Positions 1 through 10,084 of a stretch of DNA of 64,000 nucleotides are shown one piece after another. Under the pieces are notes generated by a model. That model saw nothing but the letters and a program-made list of their open reading frames with translations, was not told the origin of the DNA and made no database searches. Position 1 is the stretch's first letter; each line of letters starts with the position of its first letter. This DNA is from Prionace glauca (lineage: Eukaryota; Chordata; Chondrichthyes; Carcharhiniformes; Carcharhinidae): contig CM075760.1 in assembly GCA_037974335.1 (NCBI GenBank), positions 50,920,119-50,984,118 on the forward strand, in the 5' to 3' direction. Made by a program: the position numbers and the translations under genes.

Positions 1-900
1 TTTCACTGTCTCAGCCTCTCTCTCCCTCTGTGTAAACATTTCCCAAATTAAAAAACTCAGCACAACTGACTGCACCTTGTGGGATCTTCCTGTGCACCAC
101 AGGGATTTTGTTTTAAAAAAGGGTTTGCTGTGTTTTAAGGAGTAGTTCCAGCTTTTCTGGAGATTTGGGACAATGCAGACACACAGGGTGGGGAGTGGGA
201 AAGGGGGCTCACAGCAGGTGAGAGCGTGGGGTGACTGTGTCCTATCTGATTCAGATTCACTTTGCTGCTGCTGTGGGATCTTGCTGTGCACACACTGGGC
301 CTCTGACCTTTGCCCCGCACTGCGACAGCGACCACACATTTTACTTTGAAACGAGATCTGGCTCAGGGACCGCAGAGTGGGGTTCAAGGTAAAAGCTGGA
401 AAGGGGGTTGGGTAAATTCAAGCACTTTAATCTCCGAGGCATCGTAGGCTACGGAGCAAGTGTTGGGGAATGGGAGGAGTATAGATTGGGATTTGATGGG
501 CCAGCATTGAGCTGGTGGGCCGAAGGGCCTGTTTCTGTGCTGTCTGACTCCAGTTTCTTTTCTCTCTGTTTTCCCAGGAATTTCTATTTGGATTGGGGGG
601 CGGGGGGTATAGAATTTCCCTGTCTCTGTCTCTCCAGTGTTCTTCCCAATCCCTGCACCCCCTACCCTCTCCCCACACATTCCCATCTATATTTCATCTC
701 TCAATAAAATATGAAAGAAAACCCCAATGTGAATTGTTGTCAGTTTAATTTCTGTCTCAGCCTCTCTCTGCCTCACTCTCTCTCTCTCTGTATAAACATT
801 TCCCAAAGTAAAAAACACTCCACACAGCTGACTGTGTCCTGTGGGATCTTGCTGTGCACCACAGGGATTTTGTTTTAAAAAGGGCGGGGGGGGGTTTCTC
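1..900. repeat. Diverged duplicate of an unclassified repeat
   Basis: Two stretches, about 1-130 and 740-880, share the same order of words: a CT-rich stretch, AAACATTTCCCAAA, then GTGGGATCTT and GTGCACCACAGGGATTTTG. A partial third match (TGTGGGATCTTGCTGTGCAC) lies near 277-296. The spacing of about 740 bp suggests a local duplication of repeat DNA. No open frame here looks coding. Similar TGTGGGATCTTGCTGTGCAC words are common in shark intergenic repeats as I remember them; the family was not identified. Confidence 0.5.
480..560 (+). repeat. LINE 3' tail fragment
   Basis: The stretch carries GGGCCGAAGGGCCTGTTTCT followed by GTGCTG. This is the signature found just before the 3' end of several CR1-type LINE copies elsewhere in this window (for example near 21490, 35945 and 48120). 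Only the tail is present, as expected from 5' truncation during insertion. Confidence 0.6.
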
Positions 901-1029
901 AGAGGGAGGTTAAAAACTTTCAGGGGACTGTGGGGAATTCTCCAGACTTGGGACAACACACACACAGGGTGGGGGTTTGGGGGGGATGTGTACTGGGGGG
1001 CTGGGCAGTGAGATATTCTGATATTCCCA

Positions 1030-1175
1030 ACCAGGTAAAAAGTCTGACAACACCAGGTTTTAGTCCAACCGATTTATTTGATAATATTCTCACAAGCAAG
1101 CAAGCTTTCGAGGTTACCCTCTTCGTCAGGTGAATTAAAAAATTGTGTTTACGCCAGTCCAACGCCGGCATACCC
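1030..1175. repeat. Penelope-like 3'-terminal fragment
   Basis: It contains the CAACACCAGGT / AGTCCAAC / TTTATTTG / AAGCTTTCGAGG / TCGTCAGGTGA word series. The same series ends the longer Penelope-like fragment at 5936-6622 and recurs at 14476 and 21095. The end (GCCAGTCCAACGCCGGCAT) is the reverse complement of the GCCGGCGTTGGACTGG word at 14485. The fragment is noncoding and 5' truncated. Confidence 0.55.
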
Positions 1176-2084
1176 ACATCATTCCCAACAAGGGCCAGAA
1201 GTCTGAGTGTTTAAACATATTAAACTGTTCAAACAGAGACAGGCAGAAAGCCCTGAGGGTTCACAGCTCCCTGGAAATGCAAAGGCAACTCCCATTGCCC
1301 CAAACAGCAGCAAGATGTGAACTGGAAACCCCTTCCCTCAGCTTGTTACACACTGACCTTTCCACAACCCCCAACATGTTTCCAAACACTCCCTGTAGTT
1401 TCTTCAAACTTTCTATCAAACTGTCTGTGCATTCTGCTCAATACTGACCCCCCTCTCAATCTGGCACTGACCTGGGCTCTGAATTCACACAGAGTCACAG
1501 ATAGAGTTTAAAGTTGAAAGTTTTAAAATGTATTTATTGCTGTCACAAGGCTAACATTAACACTGCAATGAAATTACTGAGAGAGAGAGAGAGAGACAGA
1601 AGTCCTAAATAAAGAGACAGAAAGAGATAATTTAAACATTTTCTGGTATTTTAATATATTTCTCTCTCTTTTCCCCATGAATTAATATTGAGATTTTACT
1701 GAGAGACAGTGTAACTGAGAAGGGGGAATCCTGGGCTCTCGTGCTGTTTAATTTAAACATTTTCTGGTATTTTAATGAACGATTTTCTCTTCTCCCCAGG
1801 AATTTGAATTTTGAAGACTGCAATGGGACTGGGAATCCTTGGACAAGGGGCTTTTCTCCAGAGGAGGATGGATGGACTGAGTCCTGTTCTATAGGCCACA
1901 CGTGAGTTGTTGTCTCTTTATTATCCCCAATCCAGGTTTAATTTTAATCTCGCTTCCTCGGATGAACCAGTTCTGGTTAAATTGCGGGGCGGGGGGAGGG
2001 GGGGTGGTAGGGGCTGGAGTTTAAAACCCTGAGGTTAAAATATCGTGGCTTTGTAATGTGTTCTCCTTGTCACCAAGTGTTGAA
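1176..2084. other. Intergenic stretch without recognised gene
   Basis: No open frame has a family I recognise. Two copies of a TTTAAACATTTTCTGGTATT word lie at about 1631 and 1752, so about 120 bp is locally duplicated. A short GA-rich run lies at 1580-1600 and a G-rich run at 1985-2010. Confidence 0.5.
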
Positions 2085-2595
2085 TATCAGGGTCTGAATT
2101 CTTCCAGTATGCCTAATAACAGGTGGTGAGAACAGAACAGGTTCCTGGTCACTCATACTGCAGGAGGTAATGAAAGCCACTACAGTAATTTGTCAGGCAT
2201 AATCATGAGCAATCTAATGGAAATCTGTGGTCACCTAGCGCCACGTCAAGGCATGATGCCTGGAGGATGAGGTGGGAACAGGAGACTTAGAGAGTGAACT
2301 CTATAGAGCGTTGTATCCTAATGTCATTGGGTAGCCTGAGTACGACGTTCAAGACAATATAGATCGTCAATATGGCTCCTCAATGTAGCAGAAAGAGAGC
2401 GAGGATGGGTGAAAAGACAGAAAGAGAGAGAGAGGTGTCCAGTATTTGGTTCAAATTTGCGACAAGTTCAATGTAACCGGCACATATTTGAATTCCCCAA
2501 TCCCTTTACTCCAGGATCAGAGTGATGAGAATTTCTGATTGAGAATTCCTACTGCCTCCTGCGGTGATGAAGTTTGTAACATCACCACAACTATA

Positions 2596-2712
2596 GGCAT
2601 ATGGATAACATTGGAATAGTTTAGGTTAGAGGGTCATTAGATTGGTCCCACTGGCTGGCACAACATCGAGGGCCGAAGGGCCTGTACTGCGCTGTAATGT
2701 TCTATGTTCTAC
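2596..2712 (+). repeat. LINE 3' tail inserted in block A copy 1
   Basis: It begins near GGCATATGGATAACATTGG and ends with TGTTCTATGTTCTA, an ATTCTATG-type octamer tail typical of CR1. The word AGGGCCGAAGGGCCTGTACT is shared with the tail at 21495. In block A copy 2 (about 18670-18680) the flanking CAACTATA and GAAAATGAAATTCC are joined directly, so this is an insertion specific to copy 1. Confidence 0.8.
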
Positions 2713-2924
2713 ACTGAAAATGAAATTCCTTAGGTTCGCAAGTCCCATTTGACCTCTGGAGTCTGTGAAAGGCGCTACATCATTAAAAGTACGATCTCTT
2801 TTTTCGACGGATACCTGTTTGCACAGGTTGCGTTCATTGCCTTCCTGATTCCACGGGAACCAATAATGTTTAGTTTTCATTTCATTTTCGTTATTTCAGT
2901 TTGTTTTGCCCAGATCGGGTTAAT

Positions 2925-3215
2925 GAGTGGACACCACTCCCCGAGACTTCCCGAATTCTGTCTCCAGTCCCTTCAGAAATTCCTTCCACTCCAGGAGACA
3001 TCAGCAATCTATCCGGAACAACACTCCGGGAACTTACCGAGGAGACAGAGCAGTGTTTAGAAATGCTGCACCGTCAGATCTGTCAGCCTCTCGATGACCT
3101 GTTAAATCTGGGGTACCGTCTTCCCTCTCAGGTGGAGGTGCCACATGGTCACTGTTTCCAAAAAGAGCAAGAGAAAGACTCTGTTCGGTATCTGTTCACC
3201 AATCACAATGACTGA
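2925..3215 (+). CDS. Unrecognised conserved open frame (possible exon)
   Basis: The frame starts inside WTPLPETSRILSPVPSEIPS and ends YLFTNHND-stop. It is preceded by a pyrimidine-rich stretch with CAG (near 2900), so it could be a terminal exon. The paralogous frame at about 18895-19183 is also open to the same stop, with several replacements in its first third and a nearly unchanged second half (LTEETxQCLEMLHRQ). The upstream part of the copy-2 frame has a stop. I do not recognise a family. It may be neutral sequence that has kept an open frame by chance. Confidence 0.3.
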   Translation, partial: EWTPLPETSRILSPVPSEIPSTPGDISNLSGTTLRELTEETEQCLEMLHRQICQPLDDLLNLGYRLPSQVEVPHGHCFQKEQEKDSVRYLFTNHND

Positions 3216-3542
3216 CACAGACAGAGCACTACAATATTACTAAATGAAATAATATCATTGTGAGTCCAAAAATAGCTGCTGTGTTTATTACATAAAACAC
3301 TTCGGGACATTAAAATTTACAAAACAAATTCTCAAGCTCATTCTTTTAATTGTCTCGATGTTTTAATTTTGCAACATATTTGTTATTCATAAAAATATTC
3401 TCAGTAAAAGATTGAGAAATCACCACGATTTCAGGTTCCATTTCAGACTCACTCTGATCAGAATGTTTGCCTCACGCTCCGTTATGTTGAATGAAGCCGT
3501 GAGAGTTTTTGTACAGGTTCAGCCCAGCTCTGTGTCTCTGTG

Positions 3543-4427
3543 GGTCTCAGTGCGCAGTAATACACCCCGGAGTCTGTCAGCTCTGTTTTAGACACTTGCA
3601 GCGGGACGGTGCGGGTTGTTTCATTGAGCTCCGCTGAAAAACGGTCCCCTGGGGATGTCTCTGTTTTGTCGCTGTATCCATATCTCTTCAGCAGAAACTC
3701 CATGGAATGCTGGAATGCTGTCGGTACCAAAATAAATAAGGAATGCTGCTACTTGTAACTGTGTAATTACAGAGTAACTGAACAACATCTCCTTCAGTGA
3801 CGGTGATTGCAGCCGGTGTCTGTGAAACAGAATCTCCTCCACAATGTCCTGTAAGAACGCAAAGAAATATTAAAGAAACAATGCGACTTCACTCTGTCTC
3901 CCCCACCCACCCGCACCCCCCACCAAATATGTCGTCATCTTGAGCAATAATCTCAGAACGAAATCACACAGCGCAACAAAAATATATTTCAGAGTTCAGC
4001 CGCTGGAAAGGGAAAGTGGTTGTGGCGATTAATTAAAGTTCTACCATAAACTTTCTATTTTTTCTAACGAGATCAGTTCCTCGCCTTCAGTTCCTGTAAT
4101 TGGAAACTGCTCTCGGTCTGTCTTTTTGAAGTGTGGTGTTGCCCAAGTTATTCACTGGTTTCAACCTGAGCCCAACTCAATCTCTCTCATTCCATGGGGG
4201 AATTGTGCCTAATCCCAACAGTGTTCAATGTTGAGAACCTGATAATTTTTCGATGTTGAGATCAATCCATTCCCTGACCACACACCCTCAGCCCCTCGCA
4301 CTGAGCGAAGCGCAGGATAGAATGTAGTTTATGGCGAAGATGTGTAGCACAGAGTGGATCAGTTTGTGAACCTACCGGTTAAAAGTGCTGCCGCTGTGAG
4401 GAATAAATGCAGAGTAAAAGGAGACAT
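3543..4427 (-). pseudogene. TCR V segment, frameshifted (block A copy 1)
   Basis: The leader exon is 4427-4376 (MSPFTLHLFLTAAALLT then one G, donor GTAGGT) and the V exon is 3848-3543, after acceptor TTCTTACAG. The V exon reads GHCGGDSVSQTPAAITVTEG, with a framework-1 Cys in VVQLLCNYTV, LFWYRQHSS, then DRFSAELNET and DSGVYYCALRP. Compared with the intact paralogue at 19490, one base is missing in framework 2 near 3711, just after WYRQHSS, which puts the second half out of frame. The 23-RSS is retained: heptamer CACAGAG at 3536-3542 and nonamer ACAAAAACT at 3504-3512. Leader and splice sites look intact, so the gene was lost recently or is a sequencing indel. Confidence 0.85.
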
Positions 4428-4539
4428 GTTTGCAACGAGCTTGCGGCGAATTTGACCAGAACGGGTTGAAGCTGAATTGTTTTTAGTCAAGAGCGGAAAA
4501 GATCGAGTCAGATCCGGGCCCCTGTTGATTGGTTTACTG

Positions 4540-4575
4540 CTAAAAATGTCATCAGATGACATCCAATCAGCTTCA
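4540..4575 (-). promoter_or_regulatory. Candidate V promoter motif cluster
   Basis: About 115-150 bp upstream of the minus-strand leader, the minus strand reads GATTGGATGTCATCTGATGA. It has a CCAAT-type box (reverse) and TGATGACAT words resembling the CRE-like decamer of TCR V promoters. The matching area of the intact paralogue (20500-20530) keeps GCCAATTGGATG and ATCTGATGATG. Function is inferred from position and conservation only. Confidence 0.3.
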
Positions 4576-5748
4576 AGTTTCTATGTACTTCAATGCAACC
4601 AATGATCTCATCGTTCCTTTGTCTGCAATTCATCCTATTGGCGGAGAGAAGTGAATTTGGTCATCCCACGACAGGAGATTACTTTCCCCTTTAACTGTCA
4701 TTTCAGGAACCGACTGGTTCCCTGAGTCTTGATGGCTCTCTTCTAACATGGAGAATGACAATATCCGTCCACACAACAACATAACAAGCAGCTTGTTTTG
4801 AAACATGTTTGGGAAAGCAGTTATGGTGGGGAAGGATTTTTTTCTAAGTTGAGACATCGACTTCATTAGAAGTGATAGAATAATGAATGGCCTAAGATAT
4901 TTCCACACGATGCTCCCTCAATTTCTAACTTTGCAGTGTGTGAAATCCTGCTTCAGAGTGGGAATATAGCTTGCTGATCAAAAGAGTGCCAAGCAGGGGA
5001 AAGCAGAAAAGATCGATATCTCCGATAAAAGCTCTAATAAAACAACGCAGGTGAGACGGGTCAGGGTGAGAAGAGCACAGGAAACCTGTGGGCGGGGCTA
5101 CCATAGATAGTGTAGTCACAGGTAGACTTAGTCTGGAGAGAATTGAACTCAATAATAATGTCACATTGGAATTCTATAACTTTGCCTCTCTGTAACAGTG
5201 GTAGCCAAATGTTCATTCCATATTGCGGATCAGTAGACTCGGACCGGGAGTGTCAGTGTTCGTAAATGTTTCAATACTTTGCAAAATCTTTAACAGTGAC
5301 GCGGATGGGAAGCTTAGCAGCTGTATTAGAGAGGTTCTGAATTAATGTACAAGGTAACAGAAAAAGCTTTAAATGTTTACGTTAAAGACTGGGAAAGGGA
5401 AATGCGCACAATTTCCATAAACCAGGAAAGGCAAGAACAGTTAGGAACAAATGGGCAGAGAAACGCATTGAAAATCAAAACAAGGGAGTTACGGAATCTC
5501 AAATCGACTTGTCAATGTTGTGTCCATTGCAAATGTAAGTTAAAATCATCAACTAATGTAACTGTGAAACTGTACCACATCAGTTGTTGTTTCTGAGTGT
5601 TGTGTTTTGTTGTAATTTGATGAATCTCTGGCACTCTCACTGTGGAATCTGAATTAGGGGCGCGTGAGCGCGCCCTGCTGGCAACTAACTGGAACTGCCA
5701 ATGTGGGGTTTTTGTACGGCATGCGTCATATCTCTGCAGAAGTATGTG

Positions 5749-5935
5749 CTTCATGGCACAGGAATACATGACGCTATCGGAGATCACAGTATAACTGATC
5801 GTTAGCTTGGTAGTCTTGTTATTTTTATCAAATTTAGAAAAAAAATTATCTTTGAGGTCACTGCCCCTTTGCACATTCCCTCCAATAAGAAGAACCATGT
5901 ACACTGGAGCTTTCCAGGCCTGCTGACGGTACCAG
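5749..5935 (-). pseudogene. 3' half of a TCR V segment, truncated by a repeat
   Basis: Minus-strand reading gives HWYRQQAWKAPVYMV, then KTTKLTISYTVISDSVMYSC and CAMK, the framework-2 to Cys104 half of a V domain. The 5' half ends exactly where the Penelope-like fragment (5936-6622) begins, so insertion or a rearrangement at the repeat removed it. The RSS is odd: nonamer ACAAAAACC at 5707-5715 is perfect, but the nearest heptamer-like word (CACATAC, 5742-5748) gives a 26-bp spacer. The remnant is not usable. Confidence 0.7.
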
Positions 5936-6622
5936 TGCAGTAAGAATTCTCACAACACCAGGCTAAAGTCCAATCAGTTTAGGTACTAGTAAACACACAA
6001 GCTTTCGGAAACGCTATTCCTTCGTCAGGTGTGTGGAATGTTCTGGTCAGAGAAGGGCATATAAAGACACACACAGTTTACAGAATACTGATTAGAATGC
6101 GAGTCTTTACAGCTAACCTGCTATTCAAGTCTTAGATGTGCAGACAATGTGAGTGGAGATAGCATTAAACATAGGTTAAAGAGATGTGCATTGTCTCCAG
6201 ACAGTACAGTTAGTGAGATGTTGCAAACCCAGGCAAGTCATGGGGGTTACAGATAGTGCGACATGAACCCAAAATCTCGGTTGAGGCCGTCCTCATGTGT
6301 GCAGAACTTGACTATCAGTCTCTGCTCAGCGACTCTGCGCTGTCGTGTGTCGTGAAGGCCGCCTTGGAGAATGCTTACCCGAAGGTCAGATTCCGAATGC
6401 CCGTGACAGCTGAAGTGTTCGCCAACAGGAAGGGAACAGTCTTGCCTGGTGATTGTTGAGCGATGTTCATTCATCCGTTGTCGTAGCGTCTGCATGGTCT
6501 CCCCAATGTACCTGACTTCGGGACATCCTTTCCTGCAGCGTATTAGGTAGACAACGTTAGCCGAGTTGCAAGGGTATGTACCGTGTACCTGGTGGATGGT
6601 GTTCTCAATTTTGGTATGCTGA
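5936..6622 (-). repeat. Penelope-like element fragment (GIY-YIG region and 3' end)
   Basis: On the minus strand, a frame around 6247-6540 reads CRKGCPEVRYIGETMQTLRQ followed by RMNEHRSTI. This is the GIY-YIG endonuclease signature that ends Penelope-like retroelement proteins, and the diagnostic R-NEH motif is visible. Downstream (lower coordinates) is its 3' region, ending in the CAACACCAGG word series near 5940. The element is 5' truncated near 6622 and is a relic. Confidence 0.7.
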
Positions 6623-6704
6623 AAATGAAAGAAGATTAATGTGTAAATGGCGAGCGATCACGAAACTCTGAGGTATAAATGAATTTGGCTGTCCTCGTCC
6701 AGAA

Positions 6705-7065
6705 ATCACAAGGGGTTAATGTACAAGTACAGCAATTAATTAGAAAATAACATAGAATGTTATCACTTATTATGAGGGAATGTATTGCAAAAATAGGCAG
6801 GGCATGTTTCCGTTATACAGGGCATTTGTGAGACCATATTTGGAGAATTGTGCACAATACTTGCCTCCTTATCTAATGGTAATGCTTTAGAAAATATTCG
6901 AAGGTTTGTAAAACTATTACCAGAATGAGTAGGTTATTTTACAAAGACAGAATGGTGATGCTGGGTTTGCATCCACTAGAGTTTAGAAGAGAAAGAGGCA
7001 ACTTTATTAAAACCTTTCAAACCGTAAGATACGTTAACAGATTGGATGTGGAGTGGATGTTTCCT
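6705..7065 (+). repeat. Old CR1/L2-type LINE 3' fragment
   Basis: Translated pieces resemble the C-terminal reverse-transcriptase tail seen intact at 63.1-63.9 kb: a GHL-DHIW-RIVHNT stretch matching RALVRPQLEYCVQFW, and LGLHPLEFRRERG matching LGLYSLEFRRMRGD. Several stops and indels show it is old. It lies just upstream of the V gene at 7375. Confidence 0.55.
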
Positions 7066-7246
7066 CTTGGCCAGAATTGTAGCTGTTACTGGATATTTCT
7101 GAGTCTCTATGTTTCTCGGAGTGTATCTGTCTGGGTTCTTGGTTCTGTGTCTGTTTCTGATGCGGTTGTACTGTCCACGGGAGGGCGTTCTGTGATCACT
7201 TACAAAACATCACGGCCTCCTTCTTCAGAAAGTTTCTATTGACCCA

Positions 7247-7253
7247 TATAAAA
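7247..7253 (+). promoter_or_regulatory. Possible TATA box of the V gene at 7375
   Basis: TATAAAA lies 128 bp upstream of the leader ATG. The position fits a V promoter with a short 5' untranslated region, but no second promoter element was identified. Confidence 0.3.
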
Positions 7254-7374
7254 TGGGAGGGGAAATAAACCCCAGCCAATGGTATGGCATACTTCTTCTC
7301 TTTCAAATTCTCACATTCCAAATCGGTTATAGCTAGAGATTCGTGTTTCTGTTCCTGGAGTTCAGTCTGGAGCC

Positions 7375-7849
7375 ATGAGGGTGAAAATATTTCTAACTCT
7401 GGTTATTGTCCTGATCGCAGGTCAGTGAAACTGGAATCTTCCAAAAGTACATCGTAATCCTTTTGCAATCTCCTTTTCCCATCGCTGTTTGAGTATTGTT
7501 TTCCTCTTAATCCTAACCCACTGTGTGTCTGCTGTTTATCTTCAGAGATGAGCAACGGAGACTCGGTGTCCCAGCTGGAGCCAAGAATTGAAGCAGCGGA
7601 GGGTGAAGATTCAGCAATATCCTGCAATTACTCTGTATCAGCTACAAGCTATAGCCTGTTCTGGTATCGCCAGTATCCACACCGAGCTCCTCAGTATCTG
7701 CTCAGAGCCGATAGTTATGGGTTTAACGAGACGGCTCCCGGCTTTGAGCATTTCAGCGGGAATCTCAGACTGAAACAAAGCACTTTTCACTTGTCCATGA
7801 AAGGTTTGAAGATGACAGACAGCGCCGTGTATTACTGTGCACTGAGACC
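7375..7849 (+). CDS. TCR V segment, apparently functional
   Basis: The leader exon is 7375-7420 (MRVKIFLTLVIVLIA plus one G, donor GTCAGT). The V exon is 7546-7849, after acceptor TTATCTTCAG, and the phase-1 join gives a Glu codon. The domain reads GDSVSQLEPRIEAAEGEDSA, first Cys in AISCNYSV, Trp in SLFWYRQYP, then DSAVYYCALRP with the second Cys. The frame has no stop, and the length (about 101 codons) is normal for a V exon. A canonical 23-RSS follows directly. Assignment to TRAV/TRDV is inferred from the FWYRQ and DSAVYYCAL motifs and RSS type; TRG or TRB cannot be excluded from the window alone. Confidence 0.88.
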
Positions 7850-7888
7850 CACAGTGAATAAGGCTCCCACGGACCTCATACAAAAACC
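7850..7888 (+). other. 23-bp-spacer recombination signal sequence
   Basis: Heptamer CACAGTG at 7850-7856 (consensus), 23-bp spacer 7857-7879, nonamer ACAAAAACC at 7880-7888 (consensus). It directly abuts the V coding end and is the substrate for RAG joining to a 12-RSS partner. Confidence 0.93.
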
Positions 7889-8791
7889 GGTGTAAGTTCA
7901 CATCATCAATGGTTCTGTATAAAAAAGTGTTGCATCTTATCGACATGTACGGAGAATTAAGACCACAACACAGCCCCGTCTGAATTGTATTCCCTCGCTG
8001 AGGTTAACGATCGTCACTGATGAGAAATGTGACATTTGGCGCTCAGATTACTCCCGGATCAAACTCAATTACTTTCTGATCCAATACACACAAACACACA
8101 GGTCCCCGGGGTGAATAACTTCATCAATCTGTACTCATCATCGTTCTGGATCAGGTACCTAGCTGTACGGCGATTTCCAAAGTGATCTGTTGTGAAATTC
8201 AGCTTCAGTGTTGTCCCATTCTAAAGTCCCTTGAGTAGAAATAATGACTGAAATCTGTCCTTTCCAGGGACAAGAGTAACCCCGGTGAAACCGTGTCTCA
8301 GTGTGGAGTTCCGTGACTACTTATCCCATATTCATAAAACACCTCATTATTATTTGTTGTCATGCACGAGATGCATTCATTAATACATGTTCATCAGATC
8401 GATGACAAAATATTTAATTTTCCGCATTAATTAGAAAGAAATATCTATCCGAAGAAATATTTTCACAATGAGTTCGGAGGAAAACGAGTTAAACCCAGGA
8501 ACATACAGAATGAGGGAAAATGTGAGAGAGAGAAAGAGGGAGGAAGTGTAGACACCCACAGCCAGGGACGGAATGGGATTGGTGAGTGTCAGCCCTATTA
8601 AACCTTTCACTCACAGCGATTGGTCCACAGCTGACATCAGAGCTGAGACACCAGCCAATGGCAGCACTGATAACCGGCCCCCAGTTTCCCAATGATTGAA
8701 GCTGCCTCTGACCTGAGTTTACTCTGTGTTACAAGACTAGAAACAACAACACATTTTAAACAGTGTCGCCTTTTTCTTCCAGTCAGGATCC

Positions 8792-9229
8792 ATGTGTTCC
8801 CTGTGTGCTTTACTGATAATAATGGTCATGTTGCCCGGTGGGTCTGAGCTCAAATCCTCAGTGTGCGTTTCATGGGTTATTTTTATTCACAGATTTCTCA
8901 CACATTCTATATGTTGTTGCAGGAACCAGTGGCCAAGATTCAGTTTCCCAGGAGCCGCCTGAATTAACGGTTCAGGAAGGACAGACGGTAATATTGAACT
9001 GCAGTTACGAAGCAAAATATACAGACAATTATCTTTTCTGGTACATCCAATATCCTGGGGAAGCTCCGAGATATTTATTGAAGAAATATGGCACGGGTGG
9101 CGGAGAAACGTCTCCAGATTTCCCTGACCGGTTTTCTGCTGATTTGGACAAAGTCAAGAAAACTGCTCCATTAAATATCACCGGGATCCGTGTCTCTGAC
9201 TCTGCCGTGTATCACTGTGCGCTGAGCCC
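8792..9229 (+). CDS. TCR V segment, apparently functional
   Basis: The leader exon is 8792-8837 (MCSLCALLIIMVMLP plus one G). The V exon is 8923-9229, after acceptor TATGTTGTTGCAG, and the phase-1 join encodes Gly. The domain shows GQDSVSQEPPELTVQEGQ, first Cys in VILNCSYEAK, YLFWYIQYPGEAP, DRFSADLDKV, and second Cys in DSAVYHCALSP. His replaces Tyr in the usual YYC. There are no stops. It sits 0.94 kb after the V at 7849, in the same orientation. A TGACATCA word at about 8632 resembles the TCR V promoter decamer. Confidence 0.88.
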
Positions 9230-9268
9230 CACACTGTTACAGAGGCGCAGTCAGCCCGTACAAAAACC
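9230..9268 (+). other. 23-RSS with variant heptamer
   Basis: Heptamer CACACTG at 9230-9236 (fifth base differs from CACAGTG), 23-bp spacer 9237-9259, perfect nonamer ACAAAAACC at 9260-9268. The CAC needed for cleavage is kept. Confidence 0.88.
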
Positions 9269-9472
9269 GGCAAAGTCACTCTCACCTCCTCTCACTGAAT
9301 CAGATCTGTGACCTGGTTCATGAACTGTTAATATAACTAGAACATAATAAAAATACTAAATTACCCAGAAGCTTTATTTCTGCGATGCTGAATGTATCAT
9401 TCTCTGTAAAATCCGCCTTTATAGTAGTTTCCCGGGTTCCGAGCAGCCCTTTAACTGGGAAATCTTGGTGAA

Positions 9473-9675
9473 ACTATGGAGTATCTGCTGCAAACAAATA
9501 AATTCACTGGGAACACAGGTAGATCCCCTGGGGGCCGTTTCTCAGCGGAGCTCAATGATACAATCCGCAGCGTCCCGTTGAAAGTGTCTAAAACAGAGCT
9601 GACAGACTCCGGGGTGTATTATTGCGCACTGAGACCCACAGAGACACAGAGCTGGGCTGAACCTGTACAAAAACT
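9473..9675 (+). pseudogene. 3' half of a TCR V segment (block-A family, inverted)
   Basis: The open piece MEYLLQTNKFTGNTGRSPGG then RFSAELNDTIRSVPLKVSKT and DSGVYYCALRP matches the second half of the V genes at 3543 and 19490, but on the opposite strand. The leader, framework 1 and CDR1 are missing, with the break near 9475. The 23-RSS is complete (CACAGAG 9637-9643, 23 bp, ACAAAAACT 9667-9675), and about 90 bp of 3' flank also matches. It could still be cut by RAG, but without a start it cannot encode a receptor. Confidence 0.8.
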
Positions 9676-9769
9676 GTCAGAGCCTCACTCAACATAACAG
9701 AGCGTTAGGCAAACATTGTGATCAGAATGAGTCTGAAACGGAACCTAAAATCCTGGTGAATTCTCAAAG

Positions 9770-10084
9770 TATTAATTACAATAAATGGTTTATTACTAAA
9801 AAATACATCACCAAAAAAGCAACGGGGCAGTTTAGGGAATGAATATGAGAATATTTATAGAATTTGATGACCCAAACTCTTTCGTCGTCATTGTAGAAAA
9901 CAACCAGACAATTTGGACTCAGCAAAACATTTCAGTTAGTAATACGGTAGGTGCCATGGACCAGGTACCATGCCCTGAGGTGGCGCTAGATAACCAGAGA
10001 TTCCCATTAGGTTGCTCCGTGATGATACCTGACAAAGTCGGGCAGTTGTTTCCATTTCCTCCGGCAGTAACTCCTGCAGGAGTT
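9770..10084. other. Intergenic stretch
   Basis: There is an 88-codon open frame (9839-10105) but no recognised family, RSS or repeat signature. Confidence 0.4.

Larger units (their letters stand above)
2085..4975. repeat. Duplication block A, copy 1
   Basis: This block aligns colinearly, by eye, with 18150-20945. It runs from the GTTGAATATCAGGGTCTGAA area through an unknown conserved open frame, a minus-strand V gene and its leader, to the TGTGTGAAATCCTGCTTCAGA area. The offset is about 15.96 kb. Divergence is clearly higher than in block B, with many substitutions and small indels. Copy 1 carries a LINE tail (2596-2712) that copy 2 lacks, and its V segment is frameshifted while that of copy 2 is open. 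Confidence 0.85.
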
